In this document: piece by piece, positions 54,040-61,752 of the stretch
Position numbering within the stretch: the first letter of the stretch is position 1
Layout of the letters: each line of letters starts with the position of its first letter
NCBI GenBank assembly: GCA_017640615.1
Contig: JAEPQK010000003.1
Location: forward strand, 434,001 to 498,000
Length of the DNA stretch: 64,000 nt
Source: Rhizobiaceae bacterium
GTDB lineage: Bacteria; Pseudomonadota; Alphaproteobacteria; Rhizobiales; Rhizobiaceae
Reading direction: 5' to 3'
The notes under the pieces: model-generated
What the model was told of the DNA's origin: nothing
Seen by the model: the letters and a program-made list of their open reading frames with translations, nothing else
The model's database searches: none
Program-made: the position numbers and the translations under genes

Positions 54040-55649
54040 GCGAAAATGCCTTGCACGAACCAGCGCGGCGGTTCCTCCGCGACGCCGTAAAACCCTTCGC
54101 GGTAAAGCCAGTAGCGGCGCCCTTCCACATCCTCCACGCGATAATAGTCGCGGGTACGCGCGCCTTCCCCGGCCTGCCACCATTCCGGCGCGATGCGCTC
54201 TGGCCCCTCGGCCCGCGCGACCTGGAAAGAAGCGCGCCGCCAGCGGAAATGAGCCGGCGGACCTTCGGGCACCTCGGCGGTGACATTGACGGGTTCGGGC
54301 CGAGCGAAAAGCCGCACCGGCCGCTCCGTCTGTCCAGCCGGCACGGCCGCTGATTGATCCGCCTCGGCAAAAGCGAAAGGCGCATACTCTACGGCCCGCT
54401 CGGGTATGTGGCTTTCCACCATGACCGGCCGCAGAACCGCCTGTTCGCCCAGCCGCGCACGAACCCGGTCGGCAAAAAAAGCCACGCTTTCGCCTTTGTC
54501 CGGCCTGTCGCCGACAAGGTCGGCCTGCCGCTCCTCGAAGCGGACGAGGGAAAGCACGCCGAGCCGCACGAGATCGAAACCAAAGCCGGCGTCGATGCCT
54601 TCCCCCATCGCCTCCAGCTTTTCATGAAAAAGCCGGGCGATCTGTTCGGGGTCGCGCATTGGCCGCGAGGTGCCGACGCCGATACGGCTGACCGCGCCAT
54701 CGACTCTGAACAGCGCAAGCTGCAATCTGCGAGCCCCCTCGCCGCGCCGCTCCAGATCGGCCTTGAGCGAGGTGGCGAGCACCGGCACGATCCGCTCGAT
54801 ATCTTCCAGCCGCGACAGCGGCTCCGCGAAATGTCGTTCCGCCGAGAGCGCTGCCACCGGCATGCGCGGCGACACAGCCTCCTCGATATCGCCCAGCGCC
54901 TGGTCGATCCGCGTTATCAGCGCCTTGCCGAAACGACGGGCAAGCGGCGCGCGCGGCGCGGCAAGCACGGCGCCGGCGACCCGCAGCCCCACGCTTTCAA
55001 GCCCCGCCCGCACGTCAGGCGCAAGCCGCAGCGCTGCGAGCGGCATGGGCGACAGCGCAGCAGCCTCCTCGCCCGGCGCAACGAAGGACTGCCCGTAACG
55101 CGCCGCCGCCCAGGCGGCGCCCGGCGTCGAGGCAATGCCGCCGCACACATCGAAATCCAGTCCCGCCACCCGGCGCAAAACGTCGTGCAGCATCGCCTCC
55201 TCGCCGCCGAACAGATGCGCGCAGCCCGTTATGTCGAGAAAAAGCCCGTCATCGCCGTCGATCGCGACAAGCGGCGTGTAGCGATCGCACCAGTCGGCCA
55301 GCCCGTCGAGAAGCCGGGCATCGGCTTTCTGGTTCGCCTCTATTACCTCTATCGCGGGGTGCATTGCGCGCGCATCGGCAATGCCCATGCCGCGTTTCAG
55401 GCCCAGCGCCTCGGCATGCTCGTTGAGCGCGAAAACGCGCTGCGTATTGCCTTCGCGATGGCTGACGGCGATCGGCGGCATGTGGGGGAGCGCCCGCGGC
55501 TGGCCCCCGCGCCGCGCCTCATGCCGCCCCCATGAGCGCCACGATCTGCCCAGTCTTTTCCGCAATATCCGATCGGTCGGAAGATGCGGAAACCACAGCG
55601 CCAATATCCTGCGCGCCGGCCGTCGGTCTTTCATGAAAGGTGCGTTCAT
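54036..55649 (-). CDS. imuB: ImuB, Y-family-like DNA polymerase homolog (inactive polymerase)
   Basis: 537 residues. It has the ImuB start RRILALWFPHLPTDR, GDDGLFLDITGCAHLFGGEEAM (the palm-like segment in which active Y-family catalytic acids are not all retained), a helix-hairpin-helix-like middle region and a long C-terminal part typical of the ImuB scaffold that binds the beta clamp and DnaE2. The start must lie upstream of LALWFPHL, so it is at the ATG at 55649 (or 55634). Either way the gene overlaps the end of imuA by over 100 bp in a different frame. The stop overlaps dnaE2 (ATGA). Confidence 0.92.
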   Translation of the reverse strand: MNAPFMKDRRPARRILALWFPHLPTDRILRKRLGRSWRSWGRHEARRGGQPRALPHMPPIAVSHREGNTQRVFALNEHAEALGLKRGMGIADARAMHPAIEVIEANQKADARLLDGLADWCDRYTPLVAIDGDDGLFLDITGCAHLFGGEEAMLHDVLRRVAGLDFDVCGGIASTPGAAWAAARYGQSFVAPGEEAAALSPMPLAALRLAPDVRAGLESVGLRVAGAVLAAPRAPLARRFGKALITRIDQALGDIEEAVSPRMPVAALSAERHFAEPLSRLEDIERIVPVLATSLKADLERRGEGARRLQLALFRVDGAVSRIGVGTSRPMRDPEQIARLFHEKLEAMGEGIDAGFGFDLVRLGVLSLVRFEERQADLVGDRPDKGESVAFFADRVRARLGEQAVLRPVMVESHIPERAVEYAPFAFAEADQSAAVPAGQTERPVRLFARPEPVNVTAEVPEGPPAHFRWRRASFQVARAEGPERIAPEWWQAGEGARTRDYYRVEDVEGRRYWLYREGFYGVAEEPPRWFVQGIFA

Positions 55650-56421
55650 CGTCGTTCCATTCCAGGATGAATTGCACGGGGCCTGAAAAGCTGTTCTTGG
55701 CGATCTCGACGGAAAAGGCCGGCGGGCCGATCGAGCCGGTGAGCGGTCCTGAAAGCAGCTGCCGCGCCGCCGCGGGGGCCGGCGAAACCACAAGCCGCAT
55801 CGGCGCTGCGGTGGGTTCCGCATGCCCGGCCTGCCGCAACAGATAAAAGGGGCGCTCCGCGCCTTGCGCGCGCCGGTGCAGCCGGCGTGTCGCGGTCAAA
55901 TCAAGCCGGCGCACAAAGCCACGAATTTCGAGAAAGATTGCCGAAAACGCTGCAAGCGTGGCCGCCTCCTCGGCCACCCAAAGCGCATCCTCCGGTTTGC
56001 GAACCTGTGAAAGCAGCAGGCCGCTTGCTGGAATGCCGAACCGATATGCCAGACCCGGCGCATAGGGCATGCCGGCTTCGCGAAACCCGTCGCCGGCCGC
56101 GATCCACAAAATCGGCGCCGTTTCGCCCGTCTGGGCAAAACCGGTCGCTGCAAGCGCCAGCGCAAACCCGGCCACCGCGCCGGCATCGCGTGTCTGGCTG
56201 CCATGAATTTCGGTGAGCCCCGACATCGGCAGCCCGCCGCCAAGCGCTGCATCGAAACCGGGCGCGCCCGTGCGCAGCAACGGCCCGGCAACGCCGCCGC
56301 GCCGCAGTACGGTCATGTCCGTGCCTGCGGGCTCCAGCCTTTCCGCAAGCCGGCCCTCAATCTTCGCAATGTCCCGGCGCAGGGCGCAAAGCACCTCCCG
56401 CGCCACGGCCTGTGCAGCCAT
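55519..56421 (-). CDS. imuA: ImuA (SulA/RecA-like component of the translesion cassette)
   Basis: 300 residues, RecA-fold protein (AGPLLRTGAPGFDAALGGGLPMSGLTEIHG near the N-terminus is the RecA-like entry, without an obvious full Walker A). It is the first gene of the SOS-induced imuA-imuB-dnaE2 cassette required with DnaE2 for damage-induced mutagenesis. The ATG at 56421 follows GGGAA, and the LexA box starts 25 bp upstream. Its C-terminal ~40 residues are read from DNA that also encodes the imuB N-terminus. The tail (ending IVALMGAA) may be species-specific. Confidence 0.9.
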   Translation of the reverse strand: MAAQAVAREVLCALRRDIAKIEGRLAERLEPAGTDMTVLRRGGVAGPLLRTGAPGFDAALGGGLPMSGLTEIHGSQTRDAGAVAGFALALAATGFAQTGETAPILWIAAGDGFREAGMPYAPGLAYRFGIPASGLLLSQVRKPEDALWVAEEAATLAAFSAIFLEIRGFVRRLDLTATRRLHRRAQGAERPFYLLRQAGHAEPTAAPMRLVVSPAPAAARQLLSGPLTGSIGPPAFSVEIAKNSFSGPVQFILEWNDDERTFHERPTAGAQDIGAVVSASSDRSDIAEKTGQIVALMGAA

Positions 56422-56445
56422 GACGGTGTTCCCGAAAGCTCGGTT

Positions 56446-56460
56446 GTTCCTATTATGTTC
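56446..56460 (-). promoter_or_regulatory. LexA (SOS) box upstream of imuA
   Basis: On the minus strand the sequence reads GAAC-ATAATAG-GAAC, an exact match to the alphaproteobacterial SOS box (direct repeat GAAC/GTTC with 7-bp spacing). It is 25 bp upstream of the imuA start. A candidate -35 TTGACT lies at 56487-56492 with a -10 near 56464-56469, placing the box around the transcription start, where LexA would block it. Confidence 0.85.
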
Positions 56461-56616
56461 TTATCGATTCCAGAGCGCAGGGTGAGAGTCAAGCACAACC
56501 GGACAAGAATTTTTTCCTCTCCGATCACGACAACGCGATTCTGGTGCAAGCGAAATGCCCGCACTCCCCTCGAAACCGGCCTAACAACCAGCTATATGGC
56601 GCAGGAAGGACAACAC

Positions 56617-57039
56617 ATGGCACGCATCTACCAAACACGCGCCTGGCACAGCCAAATGTCGCCGACGATGGACGAGATGGAGCTGATGGCGCTCGAGGCC
56701 TATGCCAATCTGCCCGGCACATTCCGCCAGCTCACCGGCGAAATCGTTATCCAGATCGCCGATTTCCCGACCGAGGAGATCATGGACGATCTGGCGCTGG
56801 AAACACCGTTCGACCTGCTCGGCCTGTTCGAAGGCCGCGGCATTGCCGAGCGCTGGAACCCGCAGACCGGCGAGGGGCCGAACCGCATCACGCTCTATCG
56901 CCGCGCCATTCTCGACTATTGGTCCGAGAATGAGGAAACGCTGGGCGACATCATCACCCATGTGCTGATCCACGAGCTCGGCCATCATTTCGGCCTGTCG
57001 GATGACGACATGGCCAATATCGAGGCCGCGGCCGAGTAG
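56617..57039 (+). CDS. Zincin-like metallopeptidase family protein
   Basis: 140 residues, matching the small metallopeptidase family (PF06262-like, minimal zincin). The zinc motif HELGH is at residues 119-123, followed by HFGLSDDDM with the acidic ligand. ALEAYANLPGTFRQL and GLFEGRGIAERW are conserved, and the protein has no signal peptide. The ATG at 56617 is preceded by GGAAGGA; an in-frame ATG seven codons earlier (56596) is possible. Function is unknown. It is divergent from imuA, with a 195-bp shared gap. Confidence 0.85.
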   Translation: MARIYQTRAWHSQMSPTMDEMELMALEAYANLPGTFRQLTGEIVIQIADFPTEEIMDDLALETPFDLLGLFEGRGIAERWNPQTGEGPNRITLYRRAILDYWSENEETLGDIITHVLIHELGHHFGLSDDDMANIEAAAE

Positions 57040-57117
57040 AGCAATTCCAGATGGGGTTCCGGGTTCAACAAACCTGGAGCGCAAAGACGACCCGACTAGA
57101 GACGAGCGCCTTCGCCC

Positions 57118-57324
57118 CTACTGCTCGCCGAGTTTCATCTCGGGATCGTATTCCTTGCCGACGACTTCCTTCACCACGGCCTGGCCGCAGCGCATCGTTC
57201 CGTTCTGAGAATCGAAGGCATAGGTCGGCGACCCATGCAGCTGCCAGCCGCGGTTCAGCGCCGCAGTCACCTTGTGGCAGAAGGCGGAATCGTCAGGTCC
57301 GGTGAGAAATCGGTAGAGCTTCAT
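57118..57324 (-). CDS. DUF1737 domain protein
   Basis: 68 residues starting MKLYRFLTGPDDSAFCHKVTAALN, the conserved DUF1737 opening (YRFLTGPDDSxFCHRVTxALNxGW), followed by HGSPTYAFD. A small cytoplasmic family of unknown function. It is the last gene of the minus-strand series ProX, CnoX, LON-domain, Trm112, DUF1737, starting 21 bp after the Trm112 gene. Confidence 0.85.
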   Translation of the reverse strand: MKLYRFLTGPDDSAFCHKVTAALNRGWQLHGSPTYAFDSQNGTMRCGQAVVKEVVGKEYDPEMKLGEQ

Positions 57325-57345
57325 ATGGTGTCCTGAAAATTCCAG

Positions 57346-57546
57346 CTATTCGTCGTCGCCGAGCTGCCGCGCTTCCGAGGGCAGCATGATCGGGATACCG
57401 TCGCGCACGGGGTAAGCAAGCCTCGCGGCCTTCGACACGAGCTCGCTTTTCTGCACATCCCATTTAAGCGGCCCCTTCGTCAGTGGACAGGCGAGCATTT
57501 CCAGCAGCTTGGGGTCGATATCGGATTTACGGGTCGCTTCGCTCAT
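57346..57546 (-). CDS. Trm112-family zinc-ribbon-like protein
   Basis: 66 residues with the bacterial Trm112/YcaR signature: [17 protein letters not shown] and [17 protein letters not shown]. Only one Cys of the eukaryotic zinc site is visible. In eukaryotes and archaea Trm112 activates tRNA and protein methyltransferases; bacterial members are thought to stabilise partners similarly, but this is not shown. The ATG at 57546 overlaps the LON-domain stop (ATGA). Confidence 0.9.
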   Translation of the reverse strand: MSEATRKSDIDPKLLEMLACPLTKGPLKWDVQKSELVSKAARLAYPVRDGIPIMLPSEARQLGDDE

Positions 57547-58214
57547 TGCAGCCGCGGGCCTTCCTCGTCGCTGTCGCGTGCGATCGCCATTTCTGTGATC
57601 GCGATCAGCGTCTCCGCACGGGATCTGAAATCCGACGCCTCGAGCAGCGCCTGTTTCTCCGCCGGGCCATACGGCGCCATCATCGAAAGCGCGTTGACGA
57701 GCGTGGCGTTTTCGGCCCGACTGACGCTTTCCCAATCCGCCTCCAGCCCATTGGCGTCGAGGTAAGCGCGAAACGCTTTGAGAAGGGCGGCGCGGTCAAC
57801 TTCGTCAGCGCCGGCCTCGGCATCGAGATCGGATAGGAAGGGCAGAATGCGGCATTGCCGGTAGGGCGTACGCGTCGAAAGTTCTTTTTCCACGCGGAAG
57901 CGGCAAACGCCCTGCAAGGTGATCACATAGCGGCCGTCGCCTGACTCCGAAAACGTCGTTAGACGCCCCAGGCAGCCAACCTCGCAAAGCTCCGGTTCGC
58001 CGTCAGATTTGGTTGCGCCATCGAGTGCTGGCTGCACCATGCCTATGAGTCGCTTGCCGCAAATCGTGTCGTCGACCATGGAAAGATAACGCGGCTCGAA
58101 AATATTGAGCGGCATGCGCCCGCCAGGCAGAAGCAGGGCCGCGGCGAGCGGAAACACCGGAACGGTGCCCGGCAGATCGCTTTCCTTTAGATATCGGGCA
58201 TTACCCGCGCGCAA
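57543..58214 (-). CDS. LON peptidase substrate-binding domain protein
   Basis: 223 residues consisting only of the N-terminal (substrate-binding) domain of Lon: IPVFPL-type [37 protein letters not shown] and [16 protein letters not shown]. The ATPase and protease domains are missing, as is normal in these stand-alone proteins. The start is TTG at 58214, supported by minus-strand GGAGAGG just upstream and by homologs beginning MQxGNARY. It overlaps the Trm112 start (ATGA). Function is unknown; a role in protein quality control is possible. Confidence 0.9.
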   Translation of the reverse strand: MRAGNARYLKESDLPGTVPVFPLAAALLLPGGRMPLNIFEPRYLSMVDDTICGKRLIGMVQPALDGATKSDGEPELCEVGCLGRLTTFSESGDGRYVITLQGVCRFRVEKELSTRTPYRQCRILPFLSDLDAEAGADEVDRAALLKAFRAYLDANGLEADWESVSRAENATLVNALSMMAPYGPAEKQALLEASDFRSRAETLIAITEMAIARDSDEEGPRLQ

Positions 58215-58300
58215 CTTGCCTCTCCGTTTGCGTCATTGGGTGCCTGAGCTTCTTTATCTGGCGCGCGCGGCGGCAAACACAAGGCCGCGGCGTCAATTGC

Positions 58301-59260
58301 TCACGAAAACAGCAGTGACGAGAGCTTGCGCCGCGCCTGAAGCGTGGCTTCGTCGGTCGGACCCCATGCTTCGAAGAATGTGAGGAGCTGGGCGCGCGCG
58401 CCGTCATCGTTCCAGCTCCGGTCGGTTTTCACGATGTGCAGCAGATTGTCGGCGGCGGCCACACGCTCACCAAGTACATTCTGGATCATTGCAAGGTCGA
58501 AGCGGGCCTGATGGTCCTTGGGATTGTCGGCAAGCCGCCGCTCCAGGTCTGCCGGATCGCCCAGCGAGGCAGCCTGTTCAGCAAGCTGAATGCGCGCACG
58601 AACGGCGGCGATCGCCGGCGCGTCTGCCTTGTCCTCTGGCGCCTTGTCGAGCACCGATTTCGCGGCCTCGATATCTCCGGCCTCAACCAACATTTCGGCC
58701 ATGCCGCCAAGCGCGTCGGCATTGTCGGGCTCGGCCTCGAGAACCATGGAGTAGATGCGCGCCGCCATTTGCTGGTCGCCGGCCTCGCGCGCCTGGCTGG
58801 CGGCTTGCAGCGCCTCGTCGATCTTGGGCGACTGCTTGCCGCCGCCAAGCCGCTGGATGAACTCCTTGACCTGGCTTTCCGGCACCGCGCCCTGGAACCC
58901 GTCGACGGGCTGCCCATCTTTGAAAGCGATAACGGCGGGAATTGACTGGATGCCCAGCTGGCCTGGGATCGCAGGATGGTCGTCGATATTCATCTTGACC
59001 AGCTTCACCGCGCCACCGGCTTCGTTCACTGCTTTTTCGAGCACCGGGGTCAGCTGCTTGCAGGGGCCGCACCAGGGCGCCCAGAAATCAACAAGCACCG
59101 GCTGGTTGCGCGATTCCTGAATGACATCGGCCTGGAACGCGGCCGTCGTCGTATCCTTGATGAACCCGCCGCCGGATGCGGAAGCCTGCATGCCGCCCGC
59201 ATGGCCGAAATCCCCGACCAGCCCCGGTTTGGAGCCATTGTTGAAGTCAGCGTCGCTCAT
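58301..59260 (-). CDS. cnoX: CnoX/YbbN-type thioredoxin with TPR domain
   Basis: 319 residues: an extra N-terminal ~35 residues, a thioredoxin domain with a complete WCGPC active site (Cys64, Cys67), then a helical TPR-like region (about 150-319). CnoX is a chaperedoxin that protects clients and hands them to GroEL; E. coli's protein lacks the active-site pair, whereas Caulobacter-type CnoX keeps it, as here. It begins 71 bp after ProX and precedes the LON-domain gene by 86 bp on the same strand. Confidence 0.92.
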   Translation of the reverse strand: MSDADFNNGSKPGLVGDFGHAGGMQASASGGGFIKDTTTAAFQADVIQESRNQPVLVDFWAPWCGPCKQLTPVLEKAVNEAGGAVKLVKMNIDDHPAIPGQLGIQSIPAVIAFKDGQPVDGFQGAVPESQVKEFIQRLGGGKQSPKIDEALQAASQAREAGDQQMAARIYSMVLEAEPDNADALGGMAEMLVEAGDIEAAKSVLDKAPEDKADAPAIAAVRARIQLAEQAASLGDPADLERRLADNPKDHQARFDLAMIQNVLGERVAAADNLLHIVKTDRSWNDDGARAQLLTFFEAWGPTDEATLQARRKLSSLLFS

Positions 59261-59331
59261 ACTGCTATCCTAATATTCTTGGCCGCCTGAATCGGGCAGC
59301 ACCTTATCACTGCGTGCCGCAAATGTGGCAA

Positions 59332-59829
59332 TCACTCGGCGAGTTTCAAGACGGTGGCCTCATGGCCCGTCGCTTCGATGAAACGCACCAGATCGTCGCG
59401 GCCGATCGCCGTCGTGGCATCGTTGGTCAGCGGGTGGGCGTTGATCAGATCATGCGCCATGAGGTCGGCGTCCAGAAATGCCTTCACCTGACCGGCCTTG
59501 TCGTTGACGAGCCCGAAAATCGTCACCGCGCCGGGGATCACGCCAAGCAGCTCTTCCAGCATCTCGGCCTTGCCGAAAGACACGCGGCCGGATGCGCCGA
59601 TCTTGGTATGAATTGTCTTGAGGTCGATAACCGCGTGCTCGCCCACGGTGAGCAGAAAATAGCTGCCCTTCTTGTCCTTCAGGAACAGATTCTTGGTGTG
59701 ACCGCCCGGAATGTCGCCGCGCAGGTCTTCCGACTGGCTGACCGTGAAGAGCGGCGGATGATCGTAGGTCTTCGTCTCGATACCGAGTCCGGCAAGATAT
59801 TCGAGAAGTTGGTCCCGGCCCATTGCCAT
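59332..59829 (-). CDS. Prolyl-tRNA editing deacylase (ProX/PrdX family)
   Basis: 165 residues of the YbaK/INS editing-domain superfamily. HPPLFTVSQSEDL, GGHTKNLFLKDKKG (with the conserved Lys used in catalysis) and GLVNDKAGQVKAFLD identify the ProX/PrdX group that removes Ala from mischarged tRNA-Pro. The ATG at 59829 has AGGAG about 10 nt upstream; a second ATG two codons later is possible. It is divergent from tRNA-Gly (215-bp gap) and heads a minus-strand series with cnoX. Confidence 0.9.
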   Translation of the reverse strand: MAMGRDQLLEYLAGLGIETKTYDHPPLFTVSQSEDLRGDIPGGHTKNLFLKDKKGSYFLLTVGEHAVIDLKTIHTKIGASGRVSFGKAEMLEELLGVIPGAVTIFGLVNDKAGQVKAFLDADLMAHDLINAHPLTNDATTAIGRDDLVRFIEATGHEATVLKLAE

Positions 59830-59987
59830 AACTGCTGCACTCCTGCCCGTCCCGAAGTCAGGCGGTTGTGTAGTGCAAAGGCCGATGCGCCGACAAGCCC
59901 CGCCGGCTGCCAATGCCGAATACTACGCCGCGAAGGAGCGCGAGCCGCGCGAATCGGAATAGCCGCGACCACCCCTGCATTTCCCTG

Positions 59988-60017
59988 TTGCAATCGCAAT
60001 TCAGTTCGGTCATATAG
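59988..60017 (+). promoter_or_regulatory. Probable tRNA-Gly promoter
   Basis: TTGCAA at 59988-59993 and CATATA at 60012-60017, with an 18-bp spacer, lie ~28 bp before the mature tRNA 5' end, the right distance for a short precursor leader. Confidence 0.5.
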
Positions 60018-60044
60018 CGCGTCTCGCGGCCAGGTGCCGCGCGA

Positions 60045-60119
60045 GCGGGTGTAGCTCAGGGGTAGAGCACAACCTTGCCAAGGTTGGGGTCGAGGGTTCG
60101 AATCCCTTCGCCCGCTCCA
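60045..60119 (+). tRNA. tRNA-Gly (anticodon GCC), CCA encoded
   Basis: A full cloverleaf can be drawn. The acceptor stem GCGGGTG (60045-60051) pairs with CGCCCGC (60109-60115), with one G-T pair; the D-arm begins AGCTCAG; the anticodon loop TTGCCAA carries GCC on the stem CAACC/GGTTG; and the T-arm contains GTTCGAATCC. Discriminator T60116 is followed by an encoded CCA (60117-60119). GCC decodes GGC and GGT codons. Confidence 0.98.
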
Positions 60120-60137
60120 GTTTCCAACCATTCCAGG

Positions 60138-60160
60138 GCCGCGGTTTCCGCGGCTTTTTT
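60138..60160 (+). terminator. Rho-independent terminator after tRNA-Gly
   Basis: A 7-bp stem GCCGCGG (60138-60144) with CCGCGGC (60148-60154), a TTT loop, and six T residues at 60155-60160. It ends the monocistronic tRNA transcript. Confidence 0.88.
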
Positions 60161-60210
60161 GCTGGGCAGACATCTCGCGCACTGCGCTGCGGTTAGTCTC
60201 CCGCTCCTTC

Positions 60211-61542
60211 TCAATGGCTTGCTGTCCTCACCGGCGTCAGCACCGGCTTGAGTTTGGGCAGCAACCAGCCCAACAGTCTGCGCAGACCAACCCCGGAGCG
60301 GATTTCGAATTCCTCGTAGTGAAAATGCGCTGCGCGCAACCCAGCGCGGCGAAAATCTTCGAGCATGGCTTTGCGCATCGCCTCCGGCCCGCAGAAATAG
60401 ACCCGGAGATTGGCTGCTTCCTCACCGACAGTGTTGACGATTTCCTGAACGGTCAGCCGGCTACGCTTGTCGCCTGCAATCAGATGATAGCTGAAATTCT
60501 CGTCGCGCTGCGCCAGCTCCTCCAGTTCGGCGCGGTGCGCGGCCGCGTCCGCACTCCTGACGCAATGGAAAAGATGCGCCGGCCGGCTCCCGCCGTCTTG
60601 AAACGCCTCAGCAAACGCAGCGAACGGCGTAATGCCAATCCCACCGGCGATCCAGATGTCGGTGCCGCCATGATTGCGGCGCTGGAAATGGCCGTAGCCG
60701 CCATCAAGTTGCGCTCGGTCACCAACCTTCAGATGTTTTGCCAGCCTGGAGGTGTAATCGCCCAGTTTCTTGATCGTGAAACGCACAGCGCCATCGCGCG
60801 GAGCAACGCTGATTGTGAATGCATGCGGTTCGCGCAATCCGGGCGCGGCAAATGAAACGAACGCGAACTGGCCCGGCCGGTAGCGAATGCCCTTGCGCTC
60901 CGGGGTGAGCGTCACGGCCAGTGCGTCTCCGGTCTCGCGAATATCGCTGACCCGATAGGCGTGCCGCGCGCGCAGGGTTCCGTAGGGCAGAAGCGTGTAG
61001 AGGTAGCAGACGACACCGAGAATGCAGAAGGCAAGCACATAGATGCCGACCGGGTCGGTCAGATCGAACGGCTTCAAAATGAAAGCGTAGTGCAGCGCAG
61101 ACACGGCGAAGAATGCGCCCATGACCTTATGGGTGTATTTCCACAGGTGGTAGGGGACGAAGGTCGCGATCGACAGCACGACCAGAATGAGCAGCCCGTA
61201 AAGGCTGACTTCGCCGAGCGTCTCGGCGATGTCGGTCAACGCGGTCTCACGTCCGATGCCGGCAACATCGGCGTCGATCGTGTCGTGCAGCAAAACGGCT
61301 GCAATGGCCCCAATTCCAAGCCACTTGTGCAGCACATAAATGCGGTCGAGACTGCCGAACACTGTCTCGAGCCCTGCCCATCGCGTAGCAAGCAGCTGCG
61401 ACATGCCCATCAATATCAGCGCAACGGAGCCGATATACTGGCTGAACATTGCAAGCGCATCGTGCTGCGATGCCAGTGTCCAATACCAAGGGGCTGGCAC
61501 ACACACCGCGACCAACACTGCAAAAAGTCCGAACTTACGCAC
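60211..61542 (-). CDS. Ferric reductase-like transmembrane flavoprotein
   Basis: 443 residues. The N-terminal half has about six transmembrane helices with paired His residues (VLHKWLG, VLLHDTI, THKVMG, ALHYAF) expected to bind two haems. The C-terminal half is a ferredoxin-NADP reductase-like module: RYRPGQFAFVSF and EPHAFTISVAP for FAD, IAGGIGITPFAAF for NAD(P)H. It moves electrons across the inner membrane to a ferric chelate or another acceptor. The start is probably GTG at 61542, with minus-strand GGGAGA just upstream; a TTG at 61563 is an alternative. No iron-transport genes are adjacent. Confidence 0.88.
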   Translation of the reverse strand: MRKFGLFAVLVAVCVPAPWYWTLASQHDALAMFSQYIGSVALILMGMSQLLATRWAGLETVFGSLDRIYVLHKWLGIGAIAAVLLHDTIDADVAGIGRETALTDIAETLGEVSLYGLLILVVLSIATFVPYHLWKYTHKVMGAFFAVSALHYAFILKPFDLTDPVGIYVLAFCILGVVCYLYTLLPYGTLRARHAYRVSDIRETGDALAVTLTPERKGIRYRPGQFAFVSFAAPGLREPHAFTISVAPRDGAVRFTIKKLGDYTSRLAKHLKVGDRAQLDGGYGHFQRRNHGGTDIWIAGGIGITPFAAFAEAFQDGGSRPAHLFHCVRSADAAAHRAELEELAQRDENFSYHLIAGDKRSRLTVQEIVNTVGEEAANLRVYFCGPEAMRKAMLEDFRRAGLRAAHFHYEEFEIRSGVGLRRLLGWLLPKLKPVLTPVRTASH

Positions 61543-61752
61543 TGGCTCTCCCTGCGCTTGCAAAAGCTGCGCTCGGCTAAATTGGCTTGCTGCTAAAGTC
61601 GAGGCTGGATGGACAGGTGCAAATAGGCCGAAGGTTTATTCCGGCTGAGTGGCGGGCAATAGCAGACACAAAGGTAATCGATTCTATTATCCCATTTTCC
61701 TAGGACCGTATTTGCGATTCGCATTTCGCGCGCGCTGTGATAGCCACTCCCC

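Noticed and set aside
60045-60119. tRNA-Gly considered as an integration (att) site for a mobile element
   Set aside because: No integrase, direct repeat of the tRNA 3' end or foreign-looking genes follow; a terminator and an ordinary flavoprotein gene do.
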